This document shows, piece by piece, positions 11,301 through 21,911 of a DNA stretch of 36,914 nt (its first letter is position 1; every line of letters begins with the position of its first letter). Made by a program: the position numbers and the translations under genes. Under the pieces are notes generated by a model, which ran no database searches, was not told the DNA's origin, and saw only the letters and a program-made list of their open reading frames with translations. The stretch spans positions 1 to 36,914 of the forward strand of contig JASJFT010000324.1 of assembly GCA_030770425.1 (NCBI GenBank), written 5' to 3'. Origin of the DNA: Darksidea phi. Lineage: Eukaryota; Ascomycota; Dothideomycetes; Pleosporales; Lentitheciaceae.

Positions 11301-12346
11301 TTTTGGGCCGAGGGACCAGGTTCCTTGAATTTGGATATTAAAGTCTCGTCGGTATTGTCCGTAGGATATATAGATTTACCTAAAATAATATAGCCTAGCT
11401 CCCTCTAAAGATACTACTAGGTACTTGAATCTAATTTCCTTGTGATTTAAGCGTATATCCATTATCTCTGTAACTTTGTACGAAATGACAATATACTTTT
11501 AGTAGCGAGGAAAGTGTATTTTATTCAATAGGTTATTGATAACCTTAATATTACTCTTTTTTCTCTCAAAGAGGTTCCCGGAAGGAAAGCTATAATTGCA
11601 GAACGCAAGGGAGAAGGTTTGACATCAATGCTAGCACTTCTAGAAGAACATGTGCGGAAATACAAGAGTAGAAGGGTGTTTTGGTATGAAAAATGTGGAG
11701 GATGCGAAAGCGTAAGTCCATTCCCGTTCCCTACATACAGCTCGCGGTGGATTTGGGAAGTGTGTTTAGAGAGCTGATCATTCTGAGAGATAGCGGTACA
11801 GAAGAAGGACCTTCAAGGCAAACGACGAGCGTAGCAGCATACAATAGCGCGTAATAAAGAGTCTTTAAAGCAGCGTTCTGAGAATAACTTCACCGATAAG
11901 TAAAGTTGAATTGCCAACTCGGTCGAAAACAATTGCTACGAGCAAGACCGCTTGGGAAACAAATGAACTCCTACTCGATGGCAACCATCGCCAGAAGTTC
12001 CATCGGCTATTTATCAGGTTGTTGACAGGCCCCGTTAAACCGTTTAAAAACCTTTGAAGAGAAAGAAGGGACAGGGTGCCTATTGGACTCGTGTCTGCTC
12101 GAATTCAATATCGCATGACCATCACTCGATACTTGGCGCTCTCCGAAGCCACTCAAATCTGCCTCATGTGAGGGGCTTGGTGACCCCGGCGGCGATTTGT
12201 TCTGTAGTTGAGACATAATTTAGTTCAACTGTTCCAGCTTCTTGAACTTATCCTTGCGTTGAATTTTCAGTATGACCATACATCAAAACTGTGAGAGATA
12301 TTTGGTCTGGTATGGGCGGCCCCACTATCTTTTCAGCGAATGACAG
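11301..12346. other. AT-rich intergenic stretch with an orphan exon-like segment
   Basis: The segment 11330-11570 is rich in TA dinucleotides (repeated TATA, CTA, TAG), as in RIP-degraded DNA. A coding-like segment follows on plus (about 11563-11711), reading EVPGRKAIIAERKGEGL and ending RRVFWYEKCGGCES at a donor-like GCGAAAGC|GTAAGT. No start or partner exon was found. An unrelated minus-strand frame at 12007-12216 has no support. I see no complete gene here. Confidence 0.4.
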
Positions 12347-12826
12347 CATTATCCCGCTAACTGCATCAAAGATCCCACCCTCGATGACGATAATGTGAAC
12401 CCGGTAGTCATATCGCAATGGAAGAGTCTCAACTCATTCGCCGCCCAAATGATGGACACTGGATATATCGCCTGGCTTCCCTTCCCGATCTGGCAACTTC
12501 GTCTTGCATTGGAGAGCCCTCCTATCAAAGGAGAAAGAATGAATTGTAGGGTCTGGGTGGCAAGTGAATGGATCATTCAATGTGGTGGCGTTATATTCAA
12601 AGAGATGTCTCTCTACGAGACACGGGAAGAAAGTATGGAAAAGGCGGTTAATAGAGGCCCGCTTTGTAAAGATGTGCCTCCTTGGGGCTCAGATCGTTGG
12701 GAGTTTTGGACAAGGAGATTCTATGAAACTGGTGACAAAGACGAAGACCTTGGTCTAAGCGATGCTGTTCGTAGCCGTACTGCAGAGTGTGCGGAGAGGA
12801 TGCGAAGGATACTGAATAAGGGTTAG
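12347..12826 (+). pseudogene. DUF3632-type protein, C-terminal part only
   Basis: The frame is open from an acceptor-like GACAG at 12346 to the TAG at 12824-12826, about 159 codons. It contains the DUF3632 landmarks in order: WKSLNSFAAQMM, then IWQLRLALE, then a W-I-x-x-x-G segment, then DRWEFWTRRF and a C-terminal A-x-x-x-M helix. The family is fungal and of unknown function. No ATG precedes the conserved region in frame, and the N-terminal 80-120 residues usual for the family were not found in the upstream kilobase. The gene is therefore probably 5' truncated, although a distant small exon is not excluded. Confidence 0.6.
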
Positions 12827-13351
12827 CAATCGATAAAACGAGGTATTACCTGCTGTATCTCTTTAGTAATTTGTAAGAACGCAGTATGTGTATCCAATTT
12901 CTTCCCTTCCCATCACCACAAAAAGCATGATAATGAGGGCGAGTTTGTCATAGAAACGACACATAGCGACTGATTCAGCTACACACAGAAGCGGTGTAAA
13001 GCACTTGGCATATGCTGCAGTTGCTTTTGCAGCTATGCAGCTATGCTGCCACTGGCGGTGAGTCTTGTTTTCGAGGATACGCAGAAGGCTTGATAGGTGA
13101 AAGTATAGTGCTAGGCTTCTGTTCCAGTCAGGGTATTCCCCCCATTCTTGCACTGCGCCTCACATTATTGATAAGATTAGCTTCTTTAAAAGGCGTCGGC
13201 GGACATTAATGAAGGTAGCGAAGTCATCTCCCCTCTAGATCCTCGCTTCGTTTAGCTCGACATGATTGACTAGATGTTATTCGTTGGAAGAGACGTAACA
13301 TAAACCATTGCTGGAGGGGGCTGAGATGTTGCAAGGCGCTGCGCGACGGCC
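12827..13351. other. Intergenic region before the kinase-like gene
   Basis: Nothing gene-like is clear. A kinase N-lobe would be expected just upstream of 13352, but no glycine loop or VAIK-like Lys could be recognised in any frame. A PLDPR segment around 13233-13247 is too short to count. Confidence 0.45.
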
Positions 13352-16084
13352 ATGACTGAATTCATGGCTAGGCAGCTGAAGCTATTCGAGCAAGAAGTCA
13401 AAGTATTGCAAGGTATCAGGCACCATCATATCGTCCATTTGGTCGCAAGCTTTACAGACTTGGAGAGCTTCTCTATCATTCTAGATCCCATTGCTGACCA
13501 CACGCTTTTGGAGATGTTGAAGCACGCGCAGCCACTCTCAGACGTGGAGATTGCTATCCTATGTTGCTCTTTTGATTGTCTCGCGACGGCCTTAGCATTT
13601 CTGCATGGAAACTCCATTCGCCACAAGAACATCAAGCCGAACAACATCCTGTTGAGCGAAGGACGTGTCTTACTCTGCGATTTTGGGATCTCGCACGGGT
13701 GGACCGAGAGCAACAATGGAACAACTGAGAGTGTACATCCCAGCTTCACCCGCCGTTACGCTGCTCCCGAGGTTTTCCGTGAGACTAGTCGAAATTCAAA
13801 AACAGACATTTGGTCCCTTGGCTGTGTGTTCCTAGAGATCGTTAGTGCCATCAAGGGATTTTCTTTTAATGATATCGACGTGGGCGAGTGTAGAGATGGC
13901 CAGGGATTATTGTCGGCAGCGATGAAGAACTGGTTGAAGACAATAAAAAAGGAGCGAGAGGATGTCACGAATGATCTGCCCATAGATTGGATACTCGCAA
14001 TGGTATACCGCGACGCAACTGGGTGACGTATACATGCTTATTGCTTACAGGTCATGGATGATCCTCGCGAACGTCTGGAAGCGGGTGATATTGTGAGTAA
14101 AATTCATGAGGACACCACAGCACGCGGTCTCACCCGAGTATTTCTCGCTTCTTGTTGCCGAGGGTTTGGCTATGACTCGCCTTTCAGAACTTCCATCAAT
14201 TCCGCTCAAACAAGTATTCCATCGTCGGATTCCCGTGCCCACGAAAATTTCGCACATCCACTCTGGGACGGATCTTCTCCTCGGTCATACAGACATCAAT
14301 CATCCGCTAGTCAACGGAGCGAGGACGTGCTACTTCTAGCACGCAATTCTAGCGTTGGATCTACGTCTGTACAGCCACCTACATCCCGGATTCGACAGAT
14401 CCGAGCCAATACCATGGAAGCTCCTAATAGCGCTGTCTTTTCCCCGCCAAGAGCATCGACTACTACGCCCCGAATATCGCAATGGTCCGACTCAGCATGC
14501 TTCGAATCTCCCGAACCATATAGCCTTGCAGTTCGAGAATCACCAGATTTAGCTGCGTATGATATCCTCAGGGCTCCGGCGGCTATTCGTGGTTTTTCAC
14601 GCCTCTGTGCTCTTCGCGACCATGAGGAACATCTCCTCAAGGAAGCTTTCGTAACTTTTACTCTCGCAGAGCCTGCCACGATCGAGAAATTTCCGCAGTG
14701 TTGCAATCAGTCTAGGAACACAGTCCAAGTATTTGAAACACCACGTGCAAGGATGGACGGGCATCGATCCTTAGCGCCGCTCACTTGGAAAGTTACGCGC
14801 AGAGTGGTCTTAAGCAATGCCACATCTCTTAACGCCAAAGAATGTTACTCTTTCTGGCTACCTCTCACAGATATACGCTTCTGCCTGCGCGAGGCCATAT
14901 TAACTCTGCAATGGTCAGACTGCAACCAACTGCAACAGGGAAGCAACTACGACCAACGTGAGCACTGGAGCTGGATTTACGACCCGGTACGAACTAACAA
15001 TGAGCTTACTATCGAATTCTGTAGCCCAGATACAGCAAAGGGCTTCTTAAATATTCTTCGATTCCCACTAGAGAACGGTTCTACGCTCCATATCTCCGAT
15101 TCGCAGGAGATACGAACCTGGGATCGAACGATATCTGGGAAGAAGGAGAGCATTGTCAGTTTAACAAATCACGAAGAGCCACTTTCTGACTCGAACCTTT
15201 TTTTCATCGGACAATACGTCGATTTGCGCATCGAAAGATCCTCGCAGAACCGCCAATTGAATGTGCAATTGAACAACATCTCAAAGCCATACTAAGTTTC
15301 CGACCTTGCCGAAAAGCCTGTCCGGTGCAGGAACAGAATTGCTCGATTTCGTGAGGCGCAATTACTACCCGCTTCACTCGGGATATCGGCGCTGCTCGGC
15401 TCCGATCATGAGTCGCCCGTACCACCACCTCGTACGACCTCGTCAACTCTATTTGCAATATTCTTGCTGATTTACAATAGCTATCACTACAATGTTCCAC
15501 GACCCCACAGGCTGGACGCTACAGTACTTCGCTCCAGTCGAGCAAGTCAAGTCTGAAAAGCATGCTATAAGCAAGAAACGATACGGCGCAGCGGATGTTA
15601 TGCTATGGAGGAAGGAAGTTCGGGACTCAGTTTCAGCCCGCATAACTTTCCGTCTCACGGGAAACGGTAACGTCTGGATGAGCGGAAGAAGTAAGCCATT
15701 GTCATCACCGCTCTAAATAGCAACAACACAGCTAACGGTCGCAATTTATAGTTAGTGCATCAACAGCGGTATTCTCGAGCTCTAAGGATGCTGCTTGTTG
15801 GTTCGACATGTTTCGTAAGCAGCATGGACGTCTACTCGATATGTCTAGCATGTCTGCCGTCTCCGAGTTAGCTCTGAGCGATCCTTCTTCTGTAGATCCG
15901 GCTTGGGGTTTCCAGCAAGAATCTAGGCGAGTCACTACACATTCAAAACCACAGGCACCGCCAAAAGTTCGCCGAACTTGTTGAAGAGCTCACACGCGCT
16001 GTTGCCAACAACCCACCAGCTTCAAATGCGAACAGAACTCCAGTCACCCGACCAAGACACGTTCCCGCTACACCGCTAGCTTAG
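13352..16084 (+). pseudogene. Decayed protein-kinase-like gene with fungal C-terminal region
   Basis: Exons 13352-14002 and 14051 onward join across a 48-nt intron. From residue 10 the sequence reads as a kinase C-lobe: HHHIVHLVASFTD, the catalytic loop IRHKNIKPNNIL, CDFGIS, RRYAAPEVF and DIWSLGCVFLEI. The catalytic Asp of HRD is Asn (AAC, 13628-13630). The N-lobe is missing. After a Ser-rich linker the family-specific C-terminal region follows (ECYSFWLPLTD, LQWSDCNQ). A TAA at 15293-15295 stops the frame. Recognisable continuation (TGWTLQYF, then a 15691-15751 intron, then GRLLDMSSMSA) resumes after an intron at about 15432-15480. A one-base shift near 15915-15925 separates it from the likely true end (KFAELVEEL..., TAG 16082-16084). 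It is probably a pseudogene or pseudokinase. Confidence 0.65.
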
Positions 16085-16636
16085 TACTGTCTATAGTTCG
16101 CTGACCCTCCACATGCGCAGCTGTTAGGATGTCAGGATAGCTGAAATCCGGGTCCTTCGTGGGGTAGAAGGAATCGCGTTCACCACCAACGCCTCTAACT
16201 CACGGTAGCACTCCCTTGTATCAGAAGTTTCAGATGTATTCCTACATTTTCCATACCCAATATTCATTCTACCGGTTGCTGCTCCTTAGGTTCTCAAGGA
16301 AATTTTCGCAAATGCTTATTGAAAGCAACTTAGGGCAGTTCTCGCGTTGTGGTAGAACAGGTTATCCATATTCGGGGCATGATCGAGGGACATTTGGGGG
16401 AACCGTCGTGACACTATACCGAACGGGTACTGCGGTTCCTGAGTCGTTTTTCTTAGTATGGATCGGAGTATAGTGTAACTGGTAGGATTTATCATCTGAT
16501 GAGACGCTATGCAATGGAACCAAGATCGCATACTCTCCAATCCACAACAGGACTTAACGAATGATTGGATGCACAGTACATAGCATAGACGCATGAGCAC
16601 AGCTATCAATAGATGCCGAGAAACCGTTGAACTTCC
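16085..16636. other. Intergenic region with an 84-nt inverted-repeat hairpin
   Basis: No gene was seen. GGATCGGAGTAT at 16460-16471 and ATACTCTCCAATCC at 16530-16543 can pair as an imperfect stem enclosing about 58 nt. It was considered as a tRNA and rejected because there is no anticodon arm or T arm. Confidence 0.4.
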
Positions 16637-18117
16637 TTACAGCCGCGTCTCTTTTTTCCGGTTCATTTCCGATACCGCTCCATTCCAGATAGGTCGTTGC
16701 TTGTTTCTAATCCTCATCAACTGTCGAACACTTTCGAAAGACAGCGGCATGATTGACTTCACTCCTCCTGCAATCTCGACAGGCTCGCAATCCGGCATGC
16801 GATACATCAATGCCGTACTGTCATTCTTCAATGCCTTTTCTCTAACGGATGCCTCCAACATCTTCTGACAGGCATTAGCCCATATCGTGAATGTCTTTGA
16901 TGCCTGCGGCAGACCGCGCGTTACAATCATCCACTCGTGACACATGCCTTCCCATTCTGTCCACGTAACGTGAACGCCACAGCTAGCCGCTCTGGAGGCG
17001 ACAACTGCGTTGCCATCTTTTCCCCGCTCTAGTTCGCCTACTGCGAACCACATAGGAGGTGCGCCTGTCCAATCTTGCACAGCGGCAGGACTGATCATTT
17101 CGTGGTCAAGGTTCATAGCTCGCGCATATGGATGTTCACGCGGTGGATTGCTGGGCCAGATCGCGTCGGCTGGAAATTCTGGCCACAACGCCGGTTGTAG
17201 GGGTGTCAATATATCAATAGCGTTCGGATTCAGCCAAGAAGGAAGGCAGTCTGTTTGGTCGCACCAGCCCGACGCGGCAGCGACACCGGCTGGGACAGGT
17301 AGATGTACGCGCTGCCCGTGGAAGAGTACCGTCGGATCTTGACGCTTGTTGAACTCCAGGAGAAACTTCAGAACGCCAAAGGCGAGGTTGACACCTGCAC
17401 TGTTCCCTGCCAGGACGATTTTCGAGGCTTGGGTTGGTCGACGAAGAAAATGCCCTGCTGGTGGGTGTAACAAGCTCGCATAAGCAACCAAGACATCGAA
17501 TATCGGGGCTGGAAACGTGTTCTGAGGGCAGAGTCGGTATGAAGTGCTCGCCACTATAGCGCCTGTGAGACGCGCAAGACGAACTGAAGAAGCGCGATAC
17601 TCTGCTGGGCTCGAGAAGCTACGATTTAATTAGCCGGAGTAATACATTGTTTAAAGTAGACTAGTTGACGTAGTGGCCAGGACTGCGGATTGTGTCGGCA
17701 GAGCGGCACGTACTAGAGGCCTCCTCCGTGCATATATAGGATAACCGAGCCTTCAACAATCCCATCATCTAGCCTCGGCGGCTTTGCATGCTTTTGAGAG
17801 TTCGGACTGTTTTCGTCATCTTTAGTTCCGTCCCTAGCGTTGATGAACTCTACGCCAACATCCACTTGAGGAAGCTGCTCTGGCAGCATGAAACTGTGCT
17901 CTGGGCTCTTGAGTTGCTCGATAACCTCAAAAAGGGCGCTTTTGAGGGCGTTTTCAGGCGGTGCGGGAAAGATGGATCGGTCGATCCGAACGCCACCTTT
18001 GTTCGGGTGGTCGCGGGAGGACTGCGCTTGCGCTTGAGATATTGGAAGTAAGGGAAGAGAAAGATAAGCATGACATGTTTCCCGGACAATTTTCTGTTGT
18101 GCTTCAATACTAGACAT
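16637..18117 (-). CDS. Alpha/beta hydrolase (hormone-sensitive-lipase type esterase)
   Basis: Exons 18117-17714 and 17618-16637, joined over a 95-nt intron (17713-17619, branch CTAAT), give 461 residues. The ATG at 18117 starts MSSIEAQQKIV. The oxyanion motif HGGG is at residues 130-133, split only just before the intron. The nucleophile elbow GNSAG has Ser at about 208. Towards the C-terminus lie GELERGKD (probable Asp region) and CHEW (probable His). Family members hydrolyse short-chain esters or deacetylate metabolites, and no signal peptide or membrane segment is visible. It is divergent from the acyltransferase gene at 18307, so the two may act on one product as acylation and deacylation partners; that link is inference. 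Confidence 0.88.
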
Positions 18118-18306
18118 TTTGAAGGACGTTGGAAATGGTGGGAGGGAAAACGAGCTACGACAAGTGGCTGTAACCAAGGTAGCTGCGCCGCGTGGGCACA
18201 GCCGAGGTTTAGGACATTACTATGTTACATTAATCTCGGTAGCTACGCCGCGTCCTCATCCACCGTGGCATACCAAGCCTCCCTTCAGAATCGTAATCCA
18301 GAAGTG
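18118..18306. promoter_or_regulatory. Bidirectional promoter with a 16-bp direct repeat spaced 60 bp
   Basis: GGTAGCTGCGCCGCGT (18178-18193) and GGTAGCTACGCCGCGT (18238-18253) match at 15 of 16 positions and start exactly 60 bp apart, between the two divergent start codons. A partial AGCTACG copy lies near 18152. The second copy contains the palindrome GTAGCTAC. These are good candidates for binding sites of a regulator shared by both genes. Confidence 0.6.
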
Positions 18307-19623
18307 ATGGCGATGCAAATGCTCTCTCAACTCTTTACTAAGGCTGCATTGCCGCCTCCCCATTTACTGCTATTCGAGCTAGTAATTAGCTCAGCCGTCA
18401 TTGGCTTCACATCGTCTCGTTCTCCAGTGCGCCCGGGAGCCGTCCCGCTATTGGGCGTCTGTGTGTACTCAATCGTGCGCACATCTAATCACCATATGAG
18501 ATCGCGTTGGGCTTCTCTTCTAGGCGGCTTCAGCTTTACCATACTCCTTCAGTACCTGGACCTCGCCGTAATCAGCAGACGGAGTTACAGAAGCCCTAAC
18601 TCAGCAGCGGACGAGCAGGCGAAATCAGAACGACATCAAGATGGGACCTCGAAGGAAACGCTGTTAGACCGCCTCAAGTTCGGCTGGAACTCCATGTGGG
18701 CTTTCCGCCGCGTGGGCACGCCCGAAGAGGTCAAGAATGTTCCGCCGTTCTCGACCGCGGACCCAAGCTATGCCCCCTCTCGGTGGAAGTTTGTTACACA
18801 ACAAGCCGCGGTCGCGTTCACCTGCTATCTGCTGCTAGATTTGTTGGGCTCTCGAAAACCACCGGCGAATGCGCACGAACTCTTCAATCCGGAGCTCGTA
18901 CCGCTGATCGCGCGACTCAGCAGCGTTACGGCGGCAGAGATCAAGCTCCGGGCTCTTACAATTGCTGGATTTGCTGTCACCTTCTATTGTGTTATTCAAG
19001 GCTTTCAGTCCTTCTCGGCGAGCGTAGCAGTTGCACTCGGCCTTTCCAAGGTTGAGAACTGGCGCCCCGCCTTCGGCTCGGTCGCCGATGCTTATTGCTT
19101 GAAAAACTTATGGGGGTAAGTCTGCACCTCATGCAGGTGCTTATCGAGGTAGATACTGACCTGATCCTGCAGCAAGTTCTGGCACCAGCTGCTCCGCCGG
19201 CCGTTGACGGGACCATCTTCTGCTCTTGTCCACCATGTCCTTAGCCTTCCCCGAGGATCTCCACTTGCAGGCTCGGCCACTTTGATTCTTACGTTTGCGC
19301 TCTCCGGAGTTTTACATACAGTTGCTGGAGTCGCAAGTGGAATGCCGTTGCGGGAGCTGGGGGTGTTCAGATTCTTCTGTACGCAGGGTTCCGGTGTGCT
19401 TTTGGAGCAGGCCGTCGTTTCTGTCTTTCGACGGGTCAACGGTCAAGGCAAAGAGAGCGAGAGACCGTCTGTCGCGCTTAGAGCCTTAGGATACGTCTGG
19501 GTAGCGGCATTCATGACGTGGTCTGGGCCGGCTTGGATCTACCCACAAGCTGCGAGGCAGTCTCCCGAGGGCGCGTCGAGTATTCTGCCGTTCAGTATTG
19601 TGAAAGTGTTGAAAAGGAGATGA
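18307..19623 (+). CDS. Membrane O-acyltransferase, wax-synthase-like
   Basis: Exons 18307-19115 and 19173-19623 (57-nt intron) give 419 residues. The ATG at 18307 (MAMQMLSQLF) is chosen; the frame stays open upstream to 18070, but that would run into the divergent hydrolase start. The protein has several hydrophobic helices. The intron falls inside the family signature ENWRPAFGS...LWGKFWHQLLRRP, and a later SGVLHTVAG carries the conserved membrane His. Fungal relatives acetylate terpenoid or polyketide alcohols using acetyl-CoA at internal membranes, in secondary-metabolite pathways. The neighbours (esterase, dioxygenase, flavin monooxygenase) suit such a pathway, but no backbone synthase is in the window. 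It looks intact. Confidence 0.85.
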
Positions 19624-20787
19624 GAAACTACTCCTAGGAGGGCAGTCGCCTCTGCCGGCTTCCCTCGGCAGGGCGTCAGTTCCTTGTCAGAATACAACAG
19701 GATACGATCGCTCATCATGTACATGGTTCCCTGTTCTGGTTTCGTCTCGATCAAGCCGCATCACTTTCGAAAATTTTCGCTCGGTATTTCTACAATCGCA
19801 TCCTTACATACAAGCAACTTGTCCCATGTCGCACGAGAATTCTTTACCCTCCGTACCTTCACCCAGCGGACCCATGGGCAGCAATCCGCCAGTTGCACCA
19901 GTTGTCGAGGATTTAATTGGAATTGGTCTCGCCACCCAGAAAGAGTTCATTCGATATGCTGGCTGCCGCGGCCGGAACAAGTGCTGCCTTCGATGCGCCA
20001 AAGCTGAGGACCTGGAGTATCGTCTCGACTAGCTCAATTGCCGAGATCAGTGCTAGCAATGCGGAATGAACGCAAATGAGTCGCTCGGATATCCAGGTCG
20101 TTTATGGGTTTGCCGCCTTCCGCTCTACCTCAGCCTAGTTGACTCGGATTTCAATTCTGTTCCACTTCGATAGGAAGTCTCCCAGTCGAATGGCCGGCCG
20201 TAAGGCTACCATTCCTAGTGCCCAACACGTCTCTACAGTGGGCCCTTCCATGATAAAGAAAGCCAGGCTTGGGTTCGGGCTTCTAGGACAGAAACGTTGG
20301 AGTTATTTATTGTTTTGGGGACTTCAAGCACACCCTCTTGAGAGACATGGACCCGGGAGTGAAGGGTACACGTCATCCTTCCAAGGACTTTCTGATAGAT
20401 AGATATCTTTTACGGTATTTCTATCGTTCACTCAATATTGAAGTACCATAAGGCGATCCCTACCAGGCTGGCAGCATTCAATCTTCTCACCGACATCGTC
20501 TACTCGTTGAACCCCATTTTGTGATTTTTTTTTTTGAATATCCAGATATCAAAGACTAAAAAGTACTCTATTTGGGCTTTCATGAGAGCGGAACTGCTCT
20601 ATGTATTTGGTCTATCATGACGTTAGAAGCTCCCCTTGATTTAGCTTTTTCACTAGATCACAGAGACACTAAGTAGACCTGACTGGTAATAAAATATATG
20701 CAGCACGTGTTTGAAACGGATCCGGTTGACGCGGAAGACCAATGAACCATTATGTTCTCAAGGAAGTTAGAATTTAAGCTCCTTCTA
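19624..20787. other. Intergenic region between convergent genes
   Basis: A small hairpin (CTGCCG ... CGGCAG, about 19653-19672) follows the acyltransferase stop. An ATG frame at 19826-20032 (68 codons, ending with a Cys cluster GCRGRNKCCLRC) is protein-like but matches nothing I know. The rest shows no coding signal. Both flanking genes end into this region. Confidence 0.4.
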
Positions 20788-21911
20788 CTATGATTCCCCT
20801 TGCAACGGTCTTCCGCCCGTACTTCTTGCACAGTCCTTGCCCTGAATCAACGCCATGTTCTTCTTTTTTTCCCACTCACTTGCAAGCATCCCCTCTTCAT
20901 CCTCGAATTCTTCATCAGTATGTACATCTGGGATAAGGCCGCCCTTCAATCGCCGCATATTCGTATCTCCTGCTGCTCGAACGAGATATGCAACGCTGAA
21001 TCTGTCATGGTCTGCCTGGAACCCTGGCGGGTACGTAACACGGTGGAGGTTGGAGCGCAGAACACCACCCGTCCATTGCACCATTGCGTCCCCAATATTG
21101 ACAATCAGACAGTTGGGCTCAGGTCGGATGTGTTCCCAGTCGTTCTTTGTTCTTTCTTCGGAACATGAGGGACGAAGTATTTGAAGTCCCCCGATCACAT
21201 TCGCCAGGAGAGTTATAGTGCCCATGTCTGTATGGGGCAATAATGACGTACGGAGGTCGGCAGCGCAAGTAGCGGCAGGGTATTTGATGAGGCGGATCAT
21301 TGTGCCGGATTTGGAGCTTGCACTCTGCTTGGAATGAAATATAGAAAGAGGTAATTCGAGACTGGACGCAAGACTGCGGCAGATGAGTTCGACAATCGGC
21401 TGCGCATGCGCAAGATACGACATGAAGGCGGGTAGGTTTTGAGCGATTGGTGGTGGATAGTCTGGAGGAGGCTCCATGCCGTTTAGCTCGTCTCGAGAAA
21501 GCATAAAGAACTCGCAACGATCTGGCTGATTTGTCTCAGTCTTCATGAAACCGAGCGATTTGTAGCTAATTACTGTTAGCTTTATGTATCGAAGTGCAAC
21601 GCTGGATGTAAATACCCGACGAGTCTTTTGGGCGGTTGTGCATGATACTTCATCTTTTCCTCCTCTGAGAGCGCCATGGTCTTCTTGGTAATATCTAAAA
21701 TTGTATCGATATCTTGCATCAATGCCTCTCCAATCTCGTGGCCGGATAAATCAAGTAAGAAGAAACCGATAGAGCGGCAGCTTTCAAACAAAGCCTTTGA
21801 CTCTTCAACATCATTCGCGAAAAGCCTCGGCAATGAAACCTTAGGAAGCGCCACTGACGGGACATCTTCCGGAAAGGATGGATAATGACTGAATTGAGCA
21901 AGTGAAGCCAT
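20788..21911 (-). CDS. 2-oxoglutarate/Fe(II)-dependent dioxygenase (isopenicillin-N-synthase-like)
   Basis: Exons 21911-21616 and 21565-20788 with a 50-nt intron (donor GTATTT, branch CTAAC, acceptor TTAG) give 357 residues. The first exon is the DIOX_N region (ESCRSIGFFLLDLSGHEIG). The iron ligands are HTD at about residues 210-212 and His at about 273 (SNLHRVTYPPG). The 2-oxoglutarate-binding R-x-S is at about 287-289 (DRFSVAYL). Such soluble enzymes hydroxylate, desaturate or ring-close small molecules. Together with the nearby hydrolase and acyltransferase it may belong to a small biosynthetic group; the substrate is unknown. A G-rich tract lies 25-44 bp upstream of the start. Confidence 0.9.

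Noticed and set aside
16460..16543. tRNA-like segment (84 nt with nearly pairing ends and GTATAGTGTAACTGG)
   Set aside because: No five-pair anticodon arm and no GTTCRA T-loop could be drawn; it is kept only as an inverted repeat.
18070..18306. N-terminal extension of the acyltransferase frame
   Set aside because: It would overlap the divergent hydrolase start and the shared promoter repeats; the family start fits the ATG at 18307.
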